Source of the DNA: Halorussus vallis
GTDB lineage: Archaea > Halobacteriota > Halobacteria > Halobacteriales > Haladaptataceae
NCBI RefSeq assembly: GCF_024138165.1
Contig: NZ_CP100000.1
Span: 868,001-932,000 of the forward strand
Direction of reading: 5' to 3'
Length of the DNA stretch: 64,000 nucleotides
Of the stretch, positions 59,012 through 64,000 are shown in pieces. The notes beneath the pieces were generated by a model. It had not been told where the DNA came from and did not search any database. It saw nothing but the letters and a program-made list of their open reading frames with translations. Numbering within the stretch: position 1 is the first letter of the stretch; the number at the start of each line of letters is the position of its first letter. Made by a program: the position numbers and the translations under genes.

Positions 59012-59692
59012 TCACGACGGGTCGAGACGCGAGAAGAGACCGGGGTACTCGACGACGAGTCCGTCCCCGTCGACCGCCAACTCGGCGGTGAAGTCGCCGT
59101 CGACGGCGTCGTATCGGAATCGTCCACCTTCCTCGTCGAGGGAGTCGAGGCAGGTGTATCGCTGGACGTCGGCCTCGATGCGCAGTTCCGGGACGCTGAC
59201 GTAGGCGACCGTCAGTTCCGCGGACTCGCCGGCGTCGAGGTTCAGCCGTCGAATCGGCAGCAAGTTGGTGAACGGCCTCGCCGAAACGTCGACGTCTGTC
59301 GCTCCCGCCAGCGCCGGACGTTCCTCGCCCCGCCCGTCGAACCACGTTCCGTCGCCGTCGGCGCGGAGCGTCGTCGACGCCGCGGTGCGACCGAGCGTCG
59401 CGACGTGGACTCGCCTCGTGTGCCAGCGTCGGTCGCAGTCTATCTCGTAGTAGACGCGGAACGGACGGTCGTCGTTCGTTCCGACGACGACGCCGGTCGC
59501 GGCTACTCCCGCCTCGTCTTCGTCGAGTCGAAGGTGTTCGATTCCGGTTTCTTCGACCGGCGTCCAGAACGCGTCCCGGTGCATGCGCAGGCGATACTCC
59601 GGGCGGCGATAACCTTCTACCGCCCAGCGGCCGCCTCCGACGACGGCGCCGTCCTGGATGGAGTCGAACCGGCGGTCCTGCGTCCGACTCAC
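59012..59692 (-). CDS. Glycolipid-binding-domain protein (PF06475/DUF1089 type)
   Basis: 226 residues from GTG 59692. The spacing of conserved segments fits the putative glycolipid-binding family: YYEIDCDRRWHTRRVHV, LRADGDGTWFDGRG, TDVDVSARPFTNLLPIRRLNL, VQRYTCLD, and FTAELAVDGDGLVVEYPGLFSRL at the end. The beta-barrel-like family binds lipids in structural studies that I recall; the physiological ligand is unknown. Follows the FkbM gene by 3 bases, so it is in the same transcript. Confidence 0.85.
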   Translation of the reverse strand: MSRTQDRRFDSIQDGAVVGGGRWAVEGYRRPEYRLRMHRDAFWTPVEETGIEHLRLDEDEAGVAATGVVVGTNDDRPFRVYYEIDCDRRWHTRRVHVATLGRTAASTTLRADGDGTWFDGRGEERPALAGATDVDVSARPFTNLLPIRRLNLDAGESAELTVAYVSVPELRIEADVQRYTCLDSLDEEGGRFRYDAVDGDFTAELAVDGDGLVVEYPGLFSRLDPS

Positions 59693-59695
59693 CCC

Positions 59696-60334
59696 CTACG
59701 GACGTTCGTCGCCGCGAACCGCGACGTAGTTGACGATGTCGTCGCCGGGTCGTATCGGTTCCTTCTCCAGGACGTCGTAGCCGAGGTCGGTGAGTTCGGA
59801 CTCGACCTCGTCGTGCGAACAGCCGAGGTGCGGGTGGACCTCGACGGTCACCAGTCGGGGTCGGAACCTGATTCCGCGGAGGATTTCGAGTTCGGCCCCC
59901 TCGCAGTCGAGGTCGAGGACGTCGCACTCGGGTAACTCCTCGGGCGGGAGCGCCTCGCCGTCGGCCGACCCGAAGATTCGCTCGCTGGTGTCGGAAACCG
60001 ACCCGACCGCGGCGTGCTCGACCGTCACCACGTCGCCGACCCGGTTGGCGCGAATCGTCCGTCGAATCGTCTCCAGCATCTTCGAACTCGGCTCGAACGT
60101 CGTCACGTCGCCTTCGAAGTGGGTCATCCGCGCGGCGACGACCGTGGTCGTGCCCCAGCCGCCGCCCACCACGACGACGCGGTCGCCCCGGCGGACCCGA
60201 CGGCGCAGCGCCGCGACGACGGTGTTCTCGTGGTCGGGGTGGTAGTCGTTCGCTTCGTCGAACTCGGTGCCGGGGACGGCGACGCCGTTCAGCACGCGGG
60301 TGCGGGGCGCGGGTTCCTCGGTTGCGTCTAACAT
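59696..60334 (-). CDS. FkbM-family methyltransferase
   Basis: 212 residues. SAM-binding region GDRVVVVGGGWGTTTVVAAR (about residues 50-68), VTTFEPSSKMLETIRRTI, then DVLDLDCEGAELEILRGIR and VTVEVHPHLG, the pattern of FkbM O-methyltransferases. The product is not predictable; FkbM members methylate sugars or small molecules, and the adjacent glycolipid-binding-domain gene hints at a lipid or glycolipid. First gene of this two-gene operon. Confidence 0.8.
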   Translation of the reverse strand: MLDATEEPAPRTRVLNGVAVPGTEFDEANDYHPDHENTVVAALRRRVRRGDRVVVVGGGWGTTTVVAARMTHFEGDVTTFEPSSKMLETIRRTIRANRVGDVVTVEHAAVGSVSDTSERIFGSADGEALPPEELPECDVLDLDCEGAELEILRGIRFRPRLVTVEVHPHLGCSHDEVESELTDLGYDVLEKEPIRPGDDIVNYVAVRGDERP

Positions 60335-60486
60335 GAACCGACCAACTCGGTGTCTGCTGGTAAAGTTTCCCGACGTGTAGTAACGCTTCGAATCGCTCGC
60401 CGAGTTCGGAACGCGACGCGGCGGGCCTCGCGCGGGAACGAGACTCGGCGAGAACGTTGATTAGCCGACCTGACGAAGGGACGGCG

Positions 60487-60915
60487 ATGAGTTCCGCCGA
60501 ACGGACCAAGGAAGTCGCCCGCAGGTACGTCGAGCGAGTGTGGAACGAGGGCGACATCGACGGGATGGGCGAGGTGCTCACGACGGACCAACTGTATCAC
60601 GACCCGACGTTCGACGGTGCCGAGGACTTAGCGGAGTTCAAGGAGTTCGTCTGGAACTACCGCGAGGCGTTCCCCGACCTGCACTACGAGGTCGAGGAGT
60701 ACATCGCCGAGGGGGACAAGGCCGCCTTCTGGGGGCGCGTGACGGGCACGCACGAAGGGGCGTTCATGGGACTCGAACCGACCGGAAACGAGATCGACAT
60801 CATGGGTATCGGGGTCGTCAGAGTGGAAGACGGGAAGGTCGCGGAACGCTGGGCGAATTTCGATCTGTTCGGGATGTTCCGACAGCTCGGTATCGACCCC
60901 TCAGGGGAGGGGTAG
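60487..60915 (+). CDS. SnoaL-like ester cyclase-family protein
   Basis: 142 residues from ATG 60487 (MSSAERTKEVARRYVERVWNEG). The NTF2-like fold is indicated by YVERVWNEGDID, FVWNYREAFPDLHYEVEEYIAEGDKAAFWGRVTGTHEG and VRVEDGKVAERWANFDL, the common SnoaL/polyketide cyclase-like pattern. No catalytic residue can be assigned. Many such proteins are annotated ester cyclase without evidence. Divergent from FkbM. Confidence 0.85.
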   Translation: MSSAERTKEVARRYVERVWNEGDIDGMGEVLTTDQLYHDPTFDGAEDLAEFKEFVWNYREAFPDLHYEVEEYIAEGDKAAFWGRVTGTHEGAFMGLEPTGNEIDIMGIGVVRVEDGKVAERWANFDLFGMFRQLGIDPSGEG

Positions 60916-60937
60916 GAGGCCGGTCGGCGCTCGGTCC

Positions 60938-60972
60938 GACGTTACGGATTTCGTCCGCTCTGCCGCTTTCTT
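60938..60972. repeat. Partial third copy of the dispersed 76-bp motif
   Basis: GACGTTACGGATTTCGTCCGCTCTGCCGCTTTCTT corresponds to the second half of the repeats at 62651-62727 and 63569-63644. It falls between two genes. Confidence 0.55.
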
Positions 60973-61037
60973 GTCCTGTGGTTCCGAGGGCCACACGACC
61001 GAAACCGACTAGGGTGTTCTACGCATCGTTCGAAGAG

Positions 61038-61472
61038 ATGACCGAGACGGATATCCACGAGCTAACGACGGAAGAGGAGTGGTTAGACGCGTTTCCGGTG
61101 ATGGTCCAACTGCGAACCCATTTGAACGAGGACTCCTACCTCGACTACCTGCGCGAGATGACCGACGACGGGTATCGACTCTTCGCCGTCTCGGTGGACG
61201 GCGAAATCGTCTCGCTCGCCGGCGTTGGAATTCGGGTGAACATGTACTACGGTCGCCACGCGTGGGTCTACGAGTTAGTAACGGACGCCGACCACCGGTC
61301 GGAGGGGTACGGTTTCGAACTCCTCTCGTTCGTCGAAGACTGGGCCGAGGAGGAGAACTGCGAACTCGTCGCGCTCTCTTCGGGCCTCCAGCGCGAGGAC
61401 GCCCACCGGTTCTACGAGGAACGGGCCGAGATGGAGCGGGCCAGCTACGTGTACAAACGGCCGCTGGAGTAG
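61038..61472 (+). CDS. GNAT-family N-acetyltransferase
   Basis: 144 residues from ATG 61038. Acetyl-CoA motif region VYELVTDADHRSEGYGFELLSFVEDWA (R-x-x-G-x-G with substitutions: RSEGYG) and ALSSGLQREDAHRFYEERAEME. C-terminus SYVYKRPLE is typical. Substrate unknown. It lies after a short intergenic region with a piece of a dispersed repeat. Confidence 0.85.
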   Translation: MTETDIHELTTEEEWLDAFPVMVQLRTHLNEDSYLDYLREMTDDGYRLFAVSVDGEIVSLAGVGIRVNMYYGRHAWVYELVTDADHRSEGYGFELLSFVEDWAEEENCELVALSSGLQREDAHRFYEERAEMERASYVYKRPLE

Positions 61473-61533
61473 GACAGATACTCCGAACGCATCGGTACAG
61501 TTAAAGAACATTACGCGCAGGATTCAACGAGAA

Positions 61534-61708
61534 TGGACACGCAGCAGGCGATCCTCGTGGAACTTTTCGCGATTCTCCTCGTCCTGTTCGCGGAGTCTAC
61601 CTGCAAGACAGCCCCGGCGGTAGTTTCCTGCTCTTCGTCAATCTAGGGCTCCTCGTCGGTACCGTCGGTGTGTTAGGCGGATTTCTCGACGGAAGGATTC
61701 GCGGGTAG
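61534..61708 (+). pseudogene. Small two-helix membrane protein gene split by a frameshift
   Basis: ATG 61534 opens MDTQQAILVELFAILLVLFA, but the frame hits a stop within about 37 codons. Shifting by one base near 61594, the sequence continues as VYLQDSPGGSFLLFVNLGLLVGTVGVLGGFLDGRIRG to a stop at 61706-61708. The combined product would be a normal two-helix protein of about 57 residues. Either the gene is broken, a sequencing indel is present, or the overlap is coincidental. No other frame in this stretch is protein-like. Confidence 0.5.
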
Positions 61709-61820
61709 GTCGTTCGAGTCCCCTTCGTCCGCTTTGTCGCCGTTGGAACTGATTGAGAGGGATTTAGTAGTCGAAGCGAGGTGACGTCCGTCGTCGAAAG
61801 ATTACATGGTTACTGTCGGA

Positions 61821-62150
61821 TTACGAAACGTGTTTTGGCGGGCGGAGAATTCCTCTCGCGAGGGAAAGAGAGAGTAGGACGATAGCGAGTATTTCTGCCA
61901 CAATAGCGGGCAGAACGCGCCAAAACGGCCCGTAACCGAAGCCAGACGACGGAGACAGTACCGCGTCTACGTAGCCGAACCGGAGAAGAGTGAACGAGAG
62001 GAGTACGGTTGCTCCAAGCAGTGCGACGCTGGCGGTGAGAGTTTCCAATCGTCTCGGTGGACTATCTCGCGTTCGGAGATACCACAGCGTCGCGACGGTG
62101 AGAGCCGTTCCCGAGAGAACGGAATCCAGCGTCGTGGAGGGTGGGAGCAT
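61821..62150 (-). CDS. Three-helix membrane protein (109 aa)
   Basis: From ATG 62150 (MLPPSTTLDSVLSG). Hydrophobic segments at roughly 10-25, 38-58 and 77-98 with a basic loop TRDSPPRRLET. Ends RPPKHVS. No recognised motif. AT-richer than the 15-60 kb genes, possibly a horizontally acquired or fast-evolving gene. Function unknown. Confidence 0.55.
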   Translation of the reverse strand: MLPPSTTLDSVLSGTALTVATLWYLRTRDSPPRRLETLTASVALLGATVLLSFTLLRFGYVDAVLSPSSGFGYGPFWRVLPAIVAEILAIVLLSLSLARGILRPPKHVS

Positions 62151-62274
62151 ACGTAAACGGAGCGCAAACGTCGTTGTCTACTTTCTGGGTTTTACAGCTA
62201 CCAGATACACTCGCTGTGGGTACACTGTAATTACTCGGCTGTCGACAGGACGATTCAGAAGTTTTCCGGGAACG

Positions 62275-62598
62275 TCAGTTCGGTTCTACGAGCGCAATCC
62301 GCACCCAGTCACTTCCGACACTGATGATGACGACGTCCAACCCGTAGCCGTCGGCAATTCGCTGGATAGCATCAGGTGCGTACTCGGGGTCGGTCGGAAC
62401 TGAGGAACCGAAGGGAAGCGCGTCGAGGAGTCTCCACGGGTAAGGAAGATTTTCTCGCTCTAGTCGACCTTCCCGCTCTATTTTGCCTGCGAGCCACGAC
62501 CCGGACAGACCCGGTACGGTGGTTTCGCCGGAATCGAATTCGAAGTTCGAATAGCCCGCCTCATCGAGGTCGCGCTCGACCTGCTCCCAATCGACCAT
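62275..62598 (-). CDS. Hypothetical acidic protein (107 aa)
   Basis: From ATG 62598 (MVDWEQVERDLDEAG); an upstream in-frame start at 62661 would add 21 residues but overlaps a dispersed repeat. Soluble, no cysteine. Segments WLAGKIEREGRLERENLPYPW and YGLDVVIISVGSDWVRIALV suggest a small alpha-beta fold. No family known to me. Confidence 0.55.
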   Translation of the reverse strand: MVDWEQVERDLDEAGYSNFEFDSGETTVPGLSGSWLAGKIEREGRLERENLPYPWRLLDALPFGSSVPTDPEYAPDAIQRIADGYGLDVVIISVGSDWVRIALVEPN

Positions 62599-62650
62599 CG
62601 AAAGCCGATAGCATCGTATCAGTAAAAGTACTGTGTGGCCCGCGTCGATG

Positions 62651-62727
62651 GCTACCGACACTCACGTTGTTCCACTTTGTTCAGGTCTGGGAATGATGCT
62701 ATAGATTTTACATACTTTGCCGCTTTC
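62651..62727. repeat. Dispersed 76-bp motif, copy A
   Basis: GCTACCGACACTCACGTTGTTCC ... CTTTGCCGCTTTCT aligns with 63569-63644 along its whole length, at roughly 75-80 percent identity by eye, direct orientation, 918 bases apart. It lies downstream of lysE. The arrangement of substitutions does not favour third codon positions, so neither copy looks protein-coding. Confidence 0.6.
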
Positions 62728-62777
62728 TCCCCAGCGTCCGAAGTGGCAGTGGGTAACGTAAGTATTTTCTCTGGAAC

Positions 62778-63410
62778 CTAAGCAGAAATTCTTCGTTCGA
62801 GCGCCAGTTTAACCCCGAATCCGACGAGGACGCTTCCGCTGGCCACACGAAGGGCCTCTCTCACGAGTTCGCGTTCAGTAATCACTCGTCTTGCTCTCGC
62901 GGAGAACACCGCGAGCATCGCTTGATAAATGAATCCGAGACTCGCAAACAACACGCCGAGGGCGAAAATTTGGAGGGCGACAGAACTTCCCGGCTGAACG
63001 AACTGGGGGAGGAAAGCGAGGAAGAATACCGCCACTTTCGGATTCAAGACGTTAATCAGCAGGGCGCTTCGAAATGATTCGCGCGGGGTGTAGCTGGTAC
63101 TATCCGGCGTAATTTCGAATTCTTCCGGCTTCCTGAACGTCTGAACGCCGAGATAAACGAGATACGCCGCACCGACGAATTTAACGACAGTGAACGCCAG
63201 CGCGGACGTTTGCATGATCGCCGAGAGTCCGAGTACGGCGGCGGTCGTGTGTACGATACTCCCCGTTGAAGACCCGAGCGCGGCCGTGACACCCGCAGTT
63301 CGCCCGTCGCTGATACTCCGCGTCAACGTGTAGATACTATCTGGGCCGGGTGAGACGATGAGAGCGATTGCGACCGGGATGAACGCAAGGACGACGCTTG
63401 GTTCTAACAC
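62778..63410 (-). CDS. LysE-family amino acid exporter
   Basis: 210 residues from GTG 63410. Family landmarks: AIALIVSPGPDSIYTLTRSISDGRTAGVTAALGSSTGS at the N-terminus, VKFVGAAYLVYLGVQTFRK, and SFRSALLINVLNPKVAVFFLAFLPQFV. About six helices, cytoplasmic membrane. It exports amino acids or related small molecules; members are poorly specific. Flanked on both sides by the dispersed 76-bp motif. Confidence 0.93.
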   Translation of the reverse strand: MLEPSVVLAFIPVAIALIVSPGPDSIYTLTRSISDGRTAGVTAALGSSTGSIVHTTAAVLGLSAIMQTSALAFTVVKFVGAAYLVYLGVQTFRKPEEFEITPDSTSYTPRESFRSALLINVLNPKVAVFFLAFLPQFVQPGSSVALQIFALGVLFASLGFIYQAMLAVFSARARRVITERELVREALRVASGSVLVGFGVKLALERRISA

Positions 63411-63568
63411 GTACTAGCGGTCGAGAGTAGACGCCTTAAAATCGAATCACCGTCTCGCCCGCCTTGAACAAAGTTCGAGACGATTACTGCGTTAGTTAGA
63501 CGTACTCTGACCGCCGTCGCGGTACTGTTCTGTCTATATTCAGGAATAGGTCGAACGAATTATTATAT

Positions 63569-63644
63569 GCTACCGCCACTCGCGCTGCTCTACCTTGCTC
63601 AGGTCTGGGACTGACGTTACAGATTTTGTCCACTTTGCCGCTTC
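63569..63644. repeat. Dispersed 76-bp motif, copy B
   Basis: GCTACCGCCACTCGCGCTGCTCT ... CACTTTGCCGCTTCT; see copy A at 62651. It lies between the lysE start and the P-loop kinase start, so the two copies enclose lysE. Confidence 0.6.
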
Positions 63645-63690
63645 TCAAAAATACTAGCCGCTTTCACTCCTCGCTTCAAACGGTACCCTA

Positions 63691-64000
63691 GTGACGATTA
63701 TCTCACTCGAAGGTGCGAGCGCGGTCGGAAAGACGACGACCGCCGAAGTCCTCTGCGACGAGTTCGACGCCTATCGTGTACCCGAAGTAAACGCGCTTTT
63801 CGATACCTCCAAAGAAGACTCGACGACGTGGTACTTCGAGCGCCAGTGTGACCGCTGGGAGATTGCCATTGACCGCGAGAAGGAACACGAGTTCGTGGTC
63901 TTGGACGGAGACGTACTTCAACCGCTCTGGTACAACTGGATTGCTCACCACTTGTCGGACGAGCTCGCCACTGTCGAGGAATTTGCTCCTCTCGACTCGA
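63691..64000 (+). CDS. Partial P-loop NTPase, thymidylate-kinase-like; C-terminus outside the window
   Basis: Frame from GTG 63691 with no stop before the window end, about 103 codons. Walker A EGASAVGKTTT at residues 6-16, then RVPEVNALF and FVVLDGDVLQP (probable Walker B / substrate Asp). The layout resembles dTMP-kinase-like or AAA-type small-molecule kinases. Missing its C-terminal lid, so the family cannot be settled. Confidence 0.6.
   Translation, partial: MTIISLEGASAVGKTTTAEVLCDEFDAYRVPEVNALFDTSKEDSTTWYFERQCDRWEIAIDREKEHEFVVLDGDVLQPLWYNWIAHHLSDELATVEEFAPLDS

Noticed and set aside
1-64000. CRISPR array, rRNA operon, insertion-sequence transposase or provirus integrase
   Set aside because: No regularly spaced repeats, no rRNA-like sequence and no transposase or integrase motifs (DDE or tyrosine recombinase) seen in any frame.

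Overview
The window is chromosomal DNA from a haloarchaeon (class Halobacteria). GC is high apart from a few AT-richer patches. Predicted proteins are strongly acidic, many secreted proteins carry twin-arginine signals, and TATA-like boxes often lie about 25-35 bases before the start codon, as expected for leaderless transcripts. Diagnostic genes include archaeal GTP cyclohydrolase III, haloarchaeal HalOD1 and RecA-like/winged-helix regulators, and a complete methylaspartate-cycle cluster. I do not name a genus.

Layout. 1-2.4 kb: end of a membrane protein gene, tRNA-Thr(UGU), an acetyltransferase and phosphoglycerate kinase. 2.5-10.9 kb: a branched-chain-amino-acid-type ABC importer with two paralogous substrate-binding proteins (plus strand) facing a livH-livM-livG-livF operon (minus strand); LivM, LivH and LivG all carry extra hydrophobic insertions. 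11-14.9 kb: CBS/zinc-ribbon protein, GTP cyclohydrolase III, cold-shock protein, uridine kinase and small proteins. 15.4-22.2 kb: methylaspartate cycle (mct divergent from mamA-mamB-mal-mch-citE), which lets the cell convert acetyl-CoA to malate through glutamate, methylaspartate and mesaconyl-CoA. 22.3-27.7 kb: membrane proteins, a Gdx-type SMR exporter, tRNA-Ser(UGA), and an AT-richer island with a secreted protein facing a lipoprotein. 27.7-36.2 kb: two CHAT-type (caspase-like) protease genes, each with a 44-codon single-helix peptide gene in tail-to-tail orientation, together with haloarchaeal RecA-like/HalOD1 regulators and a cupredoxin. 36.3-50.6 kb: housekeeping and accessory enzymes including aroC, aroA and tyrA, a universal stress protein, an Xaa-Pro peptidase, a membrane-anchored aldo/keto reductase, an Rsm22-like methyltransferase and an ATP-grasp ligase. 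50.7-64 kb: methyltransferases, a flavin monooxygenase, a lipoprotein serpin, surE, a cation exchanger, hydrolases, small membrane proteins, LysE and the start of a P-loop kinase.

The observation I rate highest is the duplicated CHAT protease-peptide module. The second peptide gene (36035-36169) is only 44 codons and lies on the strand opposite its protease. It shares length, N-terminal pattern and the final Gly-Pro with the first peptide (29943-30077), and both peptides end at the stop codon of a CHAT protease gene. That repeated, mirrored architecture suggests that protease and peptide work together, for example as protease and substrate/effector or as toxin and regulator. The functional reading is inference.

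Other structure that genes do not explain: two copies of a roughly 320-bp near-palindromic element (27030-27348 and 37669-37990); about a dozen perfect or near-perfect palindromes of 30-53 bp, some inside coding sequence; a cluster of hairpins at 14991-15181 and 15307-15341; a diverged 76-bp direct repeat around the lysE gene; and a small frameshifted gene at 61534-61708.
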